Below are positions 44,512-53,094 of a DNA stretch of 64,000 bases, piece after piece (the first letter of the stretch is position 1; each line of letters opens with the position of its first letter). This DNA is from Schlesneria paludicola DSM 18645. Its GTDB lineage: Bacteria; Planctomycetota; Planctomycetia; Planctomycetales; Planctomycetaceae. The stretch lies in NCBI RefSeq assembly GCF_000255655.1, contig NZ_JH636436.1:533636-597635 (forward strand). The letters run 5' to 3'. Under the pieces are notes generated by a model. It was not told the origin of the DNA and did no database searches. It saw only the letters and a list, made by a program, of their open reading frames with translations. Position numbers and translations under genes: made by a program.

Positions 44512-45930
44512 TTAGCCGACACTTCCTTCCATCTGCAGCTCGATCAGGCGATTCATTTCCACGGCATATTCCATCGGCAGCTCTTTCACGAGCGGTTCGA
44601 TGAATCCGGTGACGATCATGGCCGAGGCTTCGGTTTCGGACATGCCGCGGCTCATCAGGTACAGCAGCTGTTCTTCCGCGATCTTCGAAACCGAGGCTTC
44701 GTGTTCGATCGTCAGGTTGTCGTGATTCACTTCGATGTAAGGATACGTATCGCTACGGCTGTGCGAATCGAGAATCAACGCGTCGCAGACGACGTTGCTC
44801 TTGCAGTGATGCGCATCATGCGTGGCTTTGACGAGTCCTCGGTATCCAGCCCGGCCGCCATCTTTCGAAATGCTCTTCGAAATCACGCGGCTTGAAGTGT
44901 ACGGAGCACAGTGGACCATCTTCGCGCCCGCGTCCTGATGTTGTCCTTTGCCAGCGAACGCGATCGACAACGTTTCACCGCGAGCCCCGGGTTCCATCAA
45001 GTAGATGGCGGGGTACTTCATCGTCAGTTTCGAACCCAGATTCCCGTCAACCCATTCCATCAGCGAATCGCCGTACGCCTTGGCTCGCTTCGTCACCAGG
45101 TTGTAGACGTTGTTCGACCAGTTCTGGATTGTTGTGTACCGGCAGCGTCCACCGCGTTTGACCATGATCTCCACGACGGCCGAATGCAAGCTGTCACTAC
45201 TGTAGGTTGGGGCCGTACATCCTTCGACGTAATGCACCGAGGCGCCTTCGTCGACGATGATCAGCGTCCGCTCGAACTGTCCCATGTTCTGGGTGTTGAT
45301 GCGGAAGTAGGCCTGCAGCGGAAATTCGATCTTCACACCCTTGGGGACGTAAATGAACGAACCACCCGACCAAACGGCTGAATTCAGTGCGGCGAACTTG
45401 TTGTCTGCCGAGGGAATAATGGTCCCGAAGTATTCACGGACCAGATCCGGGTAGTCGCGGACGGCCGAATCGGTGTCCGTGAAGATCACGCCTTGTTTGG
45501 CAAGGTCTTCCTGCAAACTGCCGTAGACGACTTCGGACTCGTACTGAGCCTTCACGCCAGCGAGATACTTCTTTTCTGCTTCGGGGATGCCCAACCGGTC
45601 GTAGGTCTTCCGGATGTCATCGGGCACGTCTTCCCACGACTTCTCTTGTCTTTCCGACGCCTTGACGTAGTAAAACATGTTCTGGAAATCGAGGTCGCGC
45701 ATGTCGCCGCCCCACGTGGGCATTGGCTTCTGATAGAACAGATCCAGTGCTTCGAGGCGGAATTCCCGCATCCACGCGGGTTCGCTTTTCATCTCAGAAA
45801 TCTGATGGACGATGTCGCGATCCAGCCCGCGTCGGCTCTGAAACACATACTTGTCCGTCGGATCGTGGAATCCATACTGGTAGTCGCCCACGCCGATTTC
45901 GTCTTCAACAACTGGCAATTCTGTCGTCAT
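44512..45930 (-). CDS. sufB: Fe-S cluster assembly scaffold protein SufB
   Basis: A 472-residue SufB, the core scaffold on which [4Fe-4S] clusters form. Typical segments are [25 protein letters not shown], the beta-helix with [43 protein letters not shown] (a conserved Cys), [15 protein letters not shown], and the end [27 protein letters not shown]. Length and motif order are normal. It lies between sufC (226 bases upstream) and sufD (250 bases downstream) on the same strand. Confidence 0.98.
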   Translation of the reverse strand: MTTELPVVEDEIGVGDYQYGFHDPTDKYVFQSRRGLDRDIVHQISEMKSEPAWMREFRLEALDLFYQKPMPTWGGDMRDLDFQNMFYYVKASERQEKSWEDVPDDIRKTYDRLGIPEAEKKYLAGVKAQYESEVVYGSLQEDLAKQGVIFTDTDSAVRDYPDLVREYFGTIIPSADNKFAALNSAVWSGGSFIYVPKGVKIEFPLQAYFRINTQNMGQFERTLIIVDEGASVHYVEGCTAPTYSSDSLHSAVVEIMVKRGGRCRYTTIQNWSNNVYNLVTKRAKAYGDSLMEWVDGNLGSKLTMKYPAIYLMEPGARGETLSIAFAGKGQHQDAGAKMVHCAPYTSSRVISKSISKDGGRAGYRGLVKATHDAHHCKSNVVCDALILDSHSRSDTYPYIEVNHDNLTIEHEASVSKIAEEQLLYLMSRGMSETEASAMIVTGFIEPLVKELPMEYAVEMNRLIELQMEGSVG

Positions 45931-46155
45931 CTTCGTTCTAACTTCCCGGCAGAATGGTCCTGCCTTATAGCCTGTCTATCTCGCCTTGTTGCGCCGTTGC
46001 AAGATAGGAATGTCGTTCAGTCGTCCGATTCACAGATCCATCGAGCCGTGCAGGGCGGGCCTGCTGTTTTGAATCTCGTTCCCGTGATGGCGATCCACCG
46101 CTGCGAGGCATTTCGTCGATCTCGACCTGATTTCCCGCCTTCGTATGAGGGCCGA

Positions 46156-46986
46156 TTATTTTAAGGCAGGTGTCGTCGCAGGGGCGGCTTTCTGTCGTTC
46201 TTGTTCTTCCGCCGCTTCAGTCGGGTGCCGCTCACGAATTGTGGCATAGCCGTGATTGTGCAGTTCGTGCGCTAATGAGGCATCTCCGGTTTCGACGATT
46301 CGTCCGGCCAGCATCACATGCGTGAATTGAGGAATGTTGTATTCCAGCAACCGTTCGTGGTGAGTGATGATCAGCACACCCATTTGCGGACCCGCCAGTT
46401 TCCGCAAACCTTCGCTGACGACCCGCACGGCATCGCTGTCGAGACCGCTGTCGGTTTCGTCAAGGATGGCGAACTTGGGCTGCAGCATTGCGAGTTGCAG
46501 AATTTCCATTCGCTTCTTTTCACCACCCGAGAATCCCTCGTTCAGGTATCGACGAGCGAACTCGACGTCCATCCCCAGTTCTTCCATGCGGTCTTTCAAT
46601 TCCTTCCGGAAATCCCGCATCGGAATCAGACCTTCGCCTTCCTTCCGGGCGGGATTGCGGATGTTCGTGACGGCGTGCCGCAGGAAGTCTGCCACTTTTA
46701 CACCCGGAATTGTGACCGGATACTGAAACGCCAGGAACAATCCCAGGCGGGCTCGTTCACAAGGGTCCAGGTCGTTCAGCGGTGTGCCATCGACTTCGAT
46801 GGTTCCAGACGTCACTTCGTATTTGGGATGTCCCACCAGGGTATACGCCAGCGTGCTCTTGCCCGATCCATTCGGTCCCATCAAGGCATGGATTTCTCCC
46901 TGACGGATTTCGAGACTGACGCCTTTGAGAATGGGCTTCTCATCAACGGAAACATGCAGATCGGTAATCTTGAGCAGGCTGGACAT
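46156..46986 (-). CDS. sufC: SUF system ABC-type ATPase SufC
   Basis: A 276-residue SufC. Walker A GPNGSGKST is at 37-45, the Q-loop in LAFQYPVTIPGV, the signature FSGGEKKR at 152-159, Walker B FAILDE at 172-177 with the SufC-type ETDSGLD that follows, and H-loop ITHHERLL. SufC hydrolyses ATP to reshape the SufBC2D scaffold. A Glu/Ala-rich tail of ~20 residues extends the usual end. Confidence 0.97.
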   Translation of the reverse strand: MSSLLKITDLHVSVDEKPILKGVSLEIRQGEIHALMGPNGSGKSTLAYTLVGHPKYEVTSGTIEVDGTPLNDLDPCERARLGLFLAFQYPVTIPGVKVADFLRHAVTNIRNPARKEGEGLIPMRDFRKELKDRMEELGMDVEFARRYLNEGFSGGEKKRMEILQLAMLQPKFAILDETDSGLDSDAVRVVSEGLRKLAGPQMGVLIITHHERLLEYNIPQFTHVMLAGRIVETGDASLAHELHNHGYATIRERHPTEAAEEQERQKAAPATTPALK

Positions 46987-47073
46987 TGCGTAAAAAAACT
47001 CGTGACTAAAAGGTGAGATTCAAACACGGGAAAAGGCTCGCACACATCTGGTCGATGCGGCGACAGCCTGTGG

Positions 47074-47637
47074 CTAAACGAGTTCGCTTAAACTTTGCGT
47101 GACGGGCAATGCGACTCGGCCGGTGTGATGCGGCATCGGCAAGACTTCGAGCGATCGCGTGATCTTCTTAGCTTTAATTTTGTCTTGAATTCGCATCAAT
47201 CCTTCGAGCAATGCTTCCGGCCGCGGCGGGCAGCCTGGCACGTACACGTCGACCGGGACGACCAGATCGACTCCCTTAACAACATGGTAGCCGTACTTGA
47301 AATAAGGGCCACCACCGACGGTGCAGGCACCCATGGCGATGACATATTTCGGATCGGGCATTTGTTCGTACAGACGACGCACTCGACTGGCCATTTTGTA
47401 GGTGACGGTTCCGGCGACGATCATCAGGTCGGCTTGACGTGGCGTCGCGCGGAATGCACCCGCGCCAAAACGGTCCATATCAAACCGGCTGGCGCCTGCG
47501 GCCATCATCTCGATGGCACAACATGCCAGACCGAATGTCATCGGCCAAATACTGGATTGCCGAGCCCAGTTCATCGCCTGTTCCAGCGATGTGGTGATGA
47601 CGTTTTCCTCAAAGCGTCCTTCAATCCAGGTCGTCAT
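47074..47637 (-). CDS. nuoB: NADH-quinone oxidoreductase subunit B-like protein (NuoB) inside the SUF operon
   Basis: A 187-residue NuoB/20-kDa subunit. The N2 [4Fe-4S] ligands are in place: Cys39-Cys40 ([11 protein letters not shown]), Cys105 ([10 protein letters not shown]) and Cys136 ([12 protein letters not shown]). [20 protein letters not shown] is also characteristic. In complex I it carries the last Fe-S cluster before quinone. Here it stands between sufR and sufC, 87 bases before sufC, with no other nuo gene nearby. The ATG at 47637 has GGAG seven bases upstream. Whether it joins complex I or another complex cannot be told from sequence. Confidence 0.93.
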   Translation of the reverse strand: MTTWIEGRFEENVITTSLEQAMNWARQSSIWPMTFGLACCAIEMMAAGASRFDMDRFGAGAFRATPRQADLMIVAGTVTYKMASRVRRLYEQMPDPKYVIAMGACTVGGGPYFKYGYHVVKGVDLVVPVDVYVPGCPPRPEALLEGLMRIQDKIKAKKITRSLEVLPMPHHTGRVALPVTQSLSELV

Positions 47638-47805
47638 GGTTGCTCCGTCCGTTTCTTGTTTGAAAGGTTGAGTCGGGCACACTGAATTGTGAAGATTTCT
47701 GGAGCCCCAACTCTACCATCAACCGTCCCGGCTTTCATCCAAGGCTACGTTCCGGCTTGCGCCGAAGCAGTTCTGTCGACCGTTCCATATCTCAATTACG
47801 AATGA

Positions 47806-48438
47806 TCATGCCGGATGAAATTCACAGCAGTGGTGTCCATCACGACAACACGATGCGAGCGTCAATGGCACACCCAAGACTTGTTCAAATACCTGTTGTT
47901 CGAGCTCGCAAATCCCGCGGTCCTGCTGCGCCAAATCGTGATAGGGGCAGTGGTTTTCCCGCAGGATTGGCAGCATTTCATGTGAGGTCATTTCGCGTGA
48001 GTCCACTTCGACCGAAAAGCCGCGAGAGGACAACGCTGTTCCTAATTGAGCAAACCGACTCGCCAGTTCCGGGCCATTCACGTTGGCCCCGTATTGGCGA
48101 ACCATCGCATCCCGAATGCGACCCGTCACGCGGTGACGAATATCGGGCTCGTCGATCGAACTCAGTTCGCTCCAGAGGAGTCGGGCGAGCTCTGTATAAT
48201 TATCGCCCAGCCGACTGCGGCCCTGGCTTGTGATTCGATAGGTGTGATGCGGCCGCCCGCGTCCGGCACGGATCGTTTCGCGATCGACTAGACCCAGTGA
48301 TTGCAGGCGATTCAGCCGTTGCCGAACCGCGGTTGCCGTCACGCCACTCGCCGCACACAAGGCGGGGACAGTCATCTCGCCGAGCCGTTGCAGGCTCTGC
48401 AAAAACTGTTCGTCGTCATGTTCCAGCGAAGATTTCAT
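47806..48438 (-). CDS. sufR: SufR-like Fe-S-sensing transcriptional repressor
   Basis: A 210-residue regulator with an N-terminal winged helix (about 10-75: VPALCAASGVTATAVRQRLNRLQSLGLVDRETI, GRGRPHHTYRIT). The C-terminal half is a cluster-binding domain with Cys164 and Cys177 spaced as C-x12-C (NHCPYHDL...GICELE) and later cysteines (CC at 197-198 and 204-205). This spacing is that of SufR repressors, which lose DNA binding when their [4Fe-4S] cluster changes. As first gene of the SUF operon it should repress its own operon. An inverted CAGTTG/CAACTG pair lies just upstream. Confidence 0.93.
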   Translation of the reverse strand: MKSSLEHDDEQFLQSLQRLGEMTVPALCAASGVTATAVRQRLNRLQSLGLVDRETIRAGRGRPHHTYRITSQGRSRLGDNYTELARLLWSELSSIDEPDIRHRVTGRIRDAMVRQYGANVNGPELASRFAQLGTALSSRGFSVEVDSREMTSHEMLPILRENHCPYHDLAQQDRGICELEQQVFEQVLGVPLTLASCCRDGHHCCEFHPA

Positions 48439-48452
48439 AAAACGCACAATTC

Positions 48453-48479
48453 CAGTTGGCTATGCGGCTGTCTCAACTG
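48453..48479 (-). promoter_or_regulatory. Candidate SufR operator
   Basis: CAGTTG (48453-48458) and CAACTG (48474-48479) form an inverted 6-base pair with a 15-base spacer, 15 bases upstream of the sufR ATG. Cyanobacterial SufR is known to bind a CAAC...GTTG palindrome; here the orientation is outside-in GTTG...CAAC, so the resemblance is only suggestive. Confidence 0.25.
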
Positions 48480-48584
48480 AAATCTTAGTCGTCCAAATGA
48501 TTAAAACAATAGACGCAGCGAAAAATGAATCTATTTCTTAAGAGCGAGAAACATCCGCACCCTCAGGTATTGGCAATACGAGGT

Positions 48585-48685
48585 CTCTGTGTCTCCTCAT
48601 CCTGCCCTTGTGCCCCCCGAAGTACGTGCAACTTACACGTGGTCCCAGCGGGGTGGGAGAGATTCAGAGGCACGGAGACACAGAG
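48585..48685. repeat. Inverted repeat, dispersed-repeat copy
   Basis: CTCTGTGTCTCC (48585-48596) pairs perfectly with GGAGACACAGAG (48674-48685). The interior has GTGCC/GGCAC pairing. The right arm read on the minus strand, CTGTGTCTCCGTGC, recurs at 41892-41905. It lies between the DUF423 gene's 3' end and sufR's promoter. Confidence 0.6.
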
Positions 48686-48692
48686 TAAGTGC

Positions 48693-49145
48693 TTAATAGC
48701 TTGATAGGGCAGGGGATGTGGCTCGGCCGATGGCTGAAATGGCGAGAAAGAGCCAGCCGACTAAGAAGGCGACGCCCCCCAAAGGTGTTACGGCACCCCA
48801 CTTGGTGGCGCCTGTGAGGGTGAGTGTGTACAGGCTGCCCGAGAACAGGACGATTCCAATCGCGAATGCCCACCCGGCGATCGACGTCATCCGCGAGGGG
48901 CGGCGTTCAGAGACTAGGCCGACCGCGATCAGTGCTAGTCCGTGATACATCTGGTACTCGGCGCCCGTGCGAAAGTCGTTCAAGAACTTGGTGGCGAGCG
49001 GTACGGTTTGTCCGGCGAAATCCCGTGTCTGTCCCGCGTACTTTTCGGTGAAGACCTGATTCAATCCATGGGCCGCGAACGCACCGAAGGCCACGGCCAG
49101 CCCACAAAAAATGCATCCAATCGAGATCCAGCGCGCACCTGTCAT
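48693..49145 (-). CDS. DUF423 membrane protein
   Basis: A 150-residue protein with four hydrophobic segments. The start ARWISIGCIFCGLAVAFGAFAAHGL and the YQMYHGLALIAVGLV block, then GIVLFSGSLYTLTLTG and TPLGGVAFLVGWLFLAI, are diagnostic of DUF423. It is an inner-membrane protein of unknown function. A ~27-residue insert between the first and second helix (NQVFTEKYAGQTRDFAG...) is a little longer than usual. It is monocistronic. Confidence 0.9.
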   Translation of the reverse strand: MTGARWISIGCIFCGLAVAFGAFAAHGLNQVFTEKYAGQTRDFAGQTVPLATKFLNDFRTGAEYQMYHGLALIAVGLVSERRPSRMTSIAGWAFAIGIVLFSGSLYTLTLTGATKWGAVTPLGGVAFLVGWLFLAISAIGRATSPALSSY

Positions 49146-49455
49146 GTTGTCTCACGTTTCTGAATCGCCAACTGCACGACGGATTGTTGCTGGCGGCGAT
49201 GCCCGCGTACGCCGGATGTGTGCAAAACCGCTTGCATGAATCCGCTCAAAGTCCGGGCATCATAGTTCGGGGCTCAGTGTCAAAAAAGCAGACACCTGAC
49301 AAGTGTCGAGATTTCTCGGAAATGGGGGCTGGATTTCAAAACTGTGCCGCTAAAATCTTCGATAATACTTCAGACGAAACGTCTCGTTTTGTCCCGTCGA
49401 TTCCGACAACAGATTCTCACGCATGCCGTTTCCATATCAAAAAAGGGATGCTGCC
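49146..49455. other. Intergenic region upstream of the DUF1559 triplet
   Basis: About 310 bases between divergent genes; it probably holds the promoter of the triplet. No motif was supported. Confidence 0.4.
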
Positions 49456-50475
49456 ATGATTCTGCTCGCCGCTCGCCGCCATCGGCCTGGGTTAACACTC
49501 GTCGAATTCGTCGTTGTAATGGCGATCATTGCAGTTTTAGTGGCCTTATTGCTCCCCTCGGTTTCGAGAAGCCGCGAAGCCGCCCGGCGGACTCAGTGTA
49601 AAAATAATCTGAAGCAGATGGGGTTGGCGATCCAGAACTATCACGAGACCCATAATTCTTTCCCCGCGGGTTATGTCCTGCCTCCAGAAGGCCCTTATGC
49701 TGGATGGGGCTGGGGTGTGAGTCTTCTGCCGAACCTTGACCAACGAACCCTGTACGAGCAAATTCAATTTCAAGGTGGTTTGCAGCAGGAGTACAACAAA
49801 TTGGAGAAGAACCGTTTGTTGGCTGTATTTCGCTGTCCTTCTGATCCCGGTTCATCGGCTGTTCCGCATCTTGCGGTGGTGACCTCGGGTGTCCGAAATG
49901 GCGTCGTCGTTCCCGCGACTGTGGACGCTGCCGACATCTTTCCAAGGTCCGTTTACTTCGGGGTTGCAGGGTATCTGCCAGCAGAACTCGGCGGGATTGA
50001 GCGTGCAGATGTGGGTGAAACGTTTGAGAATGCCGGGCGTCTTGGAAGGACGGGGGAATCTTATTCGCCGGAACGTCGCTATTGCGATCAACTCAGCTTT
50101 CGTGGCACCTTCGCGCAAAACAGCAATGTAAAAAGGGAGGATATGAAAGATGGGACCAGTAACGTCTTGATGGTTGGGGAACGTGCTTCTCCTGCGAGTA
50201 ATTCACCTGGTAGCGTCGGCCATGGAACATGGCTGGGTGTGCCGGATTGTACGACATCGGCGGGACTGGCCGCGGCGCTGGGCGATACCAGCGTGAAGCT
50301 GAATCGAGCATCTAAAGGACGAGATGACTCGACTGGCTTTGGCAGTTTTCATACTGGCGGGTCACACTTCCTGCTGGCGGATGGTACGGTCAGGTTCCTG
50401 AACGAAAATATCGCGATCACCACGTATCGTGACCTGTCGACGATTGATGATCGCCGGCCGGTCGGTGACTTTTGA
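49456..50475 (+). CDS. DUF1559 pilin-like protein, first of a tandem triplet
   Basis: A 339-residue DUF1559 protein. The pilin-like helix is PGLTLVEFVVVMAIIAVLVALLL, with Glu at +5 retained. AARRTQCKNNLKQMGLAIQNYHE follows, then a GWGWGVSLLP loop, the DGTSNVLMVGER motif and a C-terminal FHTGGSHFLLADGTVRFLNENI. It ends YRDLSTIDDRRPVGDF, an ending shared with its two neighbours. I prefer ATG at 49456 over 49423 because of the better ribosome site. The N-terminus lacks the canonical GFTLIELLVV spelling. Confidence 0.9.
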   Translation: MILLAARRHRPGLTLVEFVVVMAIIAVLVALLLPSVSRSREAARRTQCKNNLKQMGLAIQNYHETHNSFPAGYVLPPEGPYAGWGWGVSLLPNLDQRTLYEQIQFQGGLQQEYNKLEKNRLLAVFRCPSDPGSSAVPHLAVVTSGVRNGVVVPATVDAADIFPRSVYFGVAGYLPAELGGIERADVGETFENAGRLGRTGESYSPERRYCDQLSFRGTFAQNSNVKREDMKDGTSNVLMVGERASPASNSPGSVGHGTWLGVPDCTTSAGLAAALGDTSVKLNRASKGRDDSTGFGSFHTGGSHFLLADGTVRFLNENIAITTYRDLSTIDDRRPVGDF

Positions 50476-50735
50476 TGGCCACTGCTGATCGCTCATTTCG
50501 ATTGCGAGTTGCTCATGATAAAGTGACGCCACGTCGAGTTGTCTCAATCTTGCAGCGTCGACTTTCTGAAATCCCTTGTGGATTTCGTTGTCATGGTTCA
50601 CGGATAGGGGACTGACGCGATTTTCATCGCGGATAGCGCGAGGCACAAGATGAGGCATTCGCGATCAAGTAACTCTTTGCCGGTGAAAATGGGTTTGTCT
50701 CGTGAACGGCTATGACTCCATTTAGGAACGCCGAC

Positions 50736-51758
50736 ATGAAGTTATCGCGATCGCACAATCTTCGTGCTGGTTTGACTCTGACGGATGTGGTCATTGTCAT
50801 TGCGATCCTTGCCGTCCTGGCGGCGTTTCTGCTGCCGAACTTGCGAAACACGCGCGAGGCCGCCAGGCGGACGCAGTGCAAGAATAATCTCAAGCAGTTT
50901 GGCCTCGCGTACCATAACTACCACGACACTTTTTCTGTCTTGCCCGCCGGCTACTACTTAAGCGTGGATGGCGCTTACACCGGATGGGGCTGGGGAATTC
51001 ACATCGCGCCCTATCTCGATGCCAGCAATTACTACAACGGCGTCAATCAGTATGGTGGGTTGCAGCATGAGTACAACAAACCGCATATGAATCCGGCTCT
51101 TTCGGCATATCGCTGCCCTTCCGACGAATTGGCGTCAAGGCATGTTCCACATCTGGCGGTCGTCACTTCCGACGTGAAGGACGGCGTCGTCATTCCTGCC
51201 ACACAGGATGCGGCCAATGTCTTCTCAAGATCGAACTATTTTCCGGTGGTCGGATATCTACCTATGGAACTAGGGGGGATCGACCGAACTGATCCAGGCG
51301 AATCTCAGACAAATCCAGGTCGTCTGGGGAATGTCGGAAGTTTGTATTCCCAGACGGGCCGCTATTGCGATCAGCCGAATTTTGGCGGCGCTTTTGGACA
51401 GAACAGCGGGATTCCGTTCGAAGAGATCAAGGACGGTCTTTCCAATCTGTTCTTGCTGGGTGAGCGTTACGTGCCTACGAATGTCGAACTCGGTTCCGTC
51501 GGCCACGGAACGTGGTTAGGTGTTCCCGACTGTACAACTCCTGCAGGATTGGCGGCCGCTCTGGGAGATACCAGCGTGAAGGTAAACTTGGGTTTTAAGA
51601 CGCGCGCAGAAACCACGGGATTTGGAAGTAGTCACACCGGAGGGGCTCATTTTCTGATGGGTGACGGCGCGGTGAGGTTCGTCAGCGACAACATCTCGAT
51701 CACGACTTACCGAGATCTGTCAACGATTGACGACGGTCGAGAAGTCGGCGACTTTTGA
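50736..51758 (+). CDS. DUF1559 pilin-like protein, second of a tandem triplet
   Basis: A 340-residue DUF1559 protein closely similar to its neighbours. The pilin helix is AGLTLTDVVIVIAILAVLAAFLL, with Asp instead of Glu at +5. The rest includes AARRTQCKNNLKQFGLAYHNYHD, GWGWGIHIAPYLD, DGLSNLFLLGERY, GVPDCTTPAGLAAALGDTSVKV and SHTGGAHFLMGDGAVRFVSDNI. The ATG at 50736 has AGGA eight bases upstream. It probably arose by local duplication. Confidence 0.9.
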   Translation: MKLSRSHNLRAGLTLTDVVIVIAILAVLAAFLLPNLRNTREAARRTQCKNNLKQFGLAYHNYHDTFSVLPAGYYLSVDGAYTGWGWGIHIAPYLDASNYYNGVNQYGGLQHEYNKPHMNPALSAYRCPSDELASRHVPHLAVVTSDVKDGVVIPATQDAANVFSRSNYFPVVGYLPMELGGIDRTDPGESQTNPGRLGNVGSLYSQTGRYCDQPNFGGAFGQNSGIPFEEIKDGLSNLFLLGERYVPTNVELGSVGHGTWLGVPDCTTPAGLAAALGDTSVKVNLGFKTRAETTGFGSSHTGGAHFLMGDGAVRFVSDNISITTYRDLSTIDDGREVGDF

Positions 51759-51803
51759 TGAAGCCTGATCGAAAACGCTCGACTTCAATCGCATTGAGGA
51801 GCA

Positions 51804-52853
51804 ATGATCGATATGAGTCCAACAATGACCCGCCATCGACGGTCTGGTTTCACTCTGATCGATCTCGTGATTGTCGTGGCGATCCTGGCCGTCTTGGTTG
51901 CCTTCCTGCTACCAGCGACTCGGCAAGCCCGCGAAGCCGGTCGGCGGACCCAATGTAAATGTCATTTGAAGCAGATCGGCCTCGCGTTTCACAATTATCA
52001 CGATGTCTTCCGTTGTTTTCCCGCCGGGTATCACCTGGCCAATGAGGGGCCATATACCGGGTGGGGTTGGGGAGTCAGTCTGCTACCGTATCTCGACCGA
52101 AAGCCTGACTACGAGCAATTCCACTTGCCACTGGGTTTGAACGGCACTTCCAATGAAACGCCTGCGTCGACCGAACTTTCTGTGTTTCACTGTCCTTCAG
52201 ATCCGACTCAATCTCAATTCTTTGAATTCGCCGTCGTGAATTCGGAAGTTCGCGGTGGCGAAGTGGTTCCCGCGCCTTTGGATTCCATCCGGCGTTTTCC
52301 AAGATCGGCCTATTTTGGCGTCGTGGGATATGTTCCAGCGCACCTGGGGGGAATCGAGCGAACCGATGTCGGCGAGTCGCAGGAAAACCCTGGTCGGCTA
52401 GGGAACGTCGGTAGTTCCTTTGGCCCGGATCGGAGGTACTGTGACCAACAGAATTTTCGCGGGATCTTCGGGCAGAACAGCGCCGTCACGATCCGCGAAA
52501 TCAAGGATGGAGTCTCGAATGCCCTGATGGTTGGCGAACGTTATTCACCATGGATGGATGGTTCACCACAGAAAAAAAATCGTGCTGGCGTTGGCGATGG
52601 GACATGGCTTGGAGTTCCAGACTGTTCAACTGCCGTGGGGCTCGCCGCGGCGTTGGGCGATACCAGTGTGAAACTGAATTTGGGGCTCAAAGCACGACGC
52701 CACGAAACAACAGGGTTTGGCAGTCTTCACTCTGGCGGGGCCCATTTTCTACTGGCTGACGGCGCGGTGAGGTTCATCAGCGACAAGATCTCGGTCACGG
52801 CTTACCGAGATCTGTCGACGATTGATGACGGTCGACAGGTGTCGGAATTCTGA
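51804..52853 (+). CDS. DUF1559 pilin-like protein, third of a tandem triplet
   Basis: A 349-residue DUF1559 protein. The pilin helix is SGFTLIDLVIVVAILAVLVAFLL (Asp at +5). It keeps the triplet's shared segments GVPDCSTAVGLAAALGDTSVKLN and YRDLSTIDDGRQVSEF. Two of the usual cysteine/asparagine positions after RRTQCK differ (CHLKQIGLAF). The start is uncertain: ATG at 51804 is only two bases after GAGGAG, and ATG at 51813 is the alternative. It starts 45 bases after the second gene. Confidence 0.88.
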   Translation: MIDMSPTMTRHRRSGFTLIDLVIVVAILAVLVAFLLPATRQAREAGRRTQCKCHLKQIGLAFHNYHDVFRCFPAGYHLANEGPYTGWGWGVSLLPYLDRKPDYEQFHLPLGLNGTSNETPASTELSVFHCPSDPTQSQFFEFAVVNSEVRGGEVVPAPLDSIRRFPRSAYFGVVGYVPAHLGGIERTDVGESQENPGRLGNVGSSFGPDRRYCDQQNFRGIFGQNSAVTIREIKDGVSNALMVGERYSPWMDGSPQKKNRAGVGDGTWLGVPDCSTAVGLAAALGDTSVKLNLGLKARRHETTGFGSLHSGGAHFLLADGAVRFISDKISVTAYRDLSTIDDGRQVSEF

Positions 52854-53094
52854 TCGGCGTGTTGAAATCGCGGGGAACAGGCTTTGTCCAGACTCAAAAC
52901 CCCTTTGATATCGAGCATGCCAAGGTACCTAGCCTCATGATTTCAATCCGCCGTGATGGGTAGGGGCTGACACCTGCTCGTGTGGCTGGTCGCGATTCAA
53001 TGCGGTTTCCTTCCGCGCGACGAGCGATCCCTGTATCCTCCGGATGACATCATCGGGATGTACAACTTCGACTCCACGGCGGAAAAATTGCACG

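Noticed and set aside
45493-46164. 223-codon plus-strand frame over sufB
   Set aside because: Shadow of sufB; no domain, no start signal.
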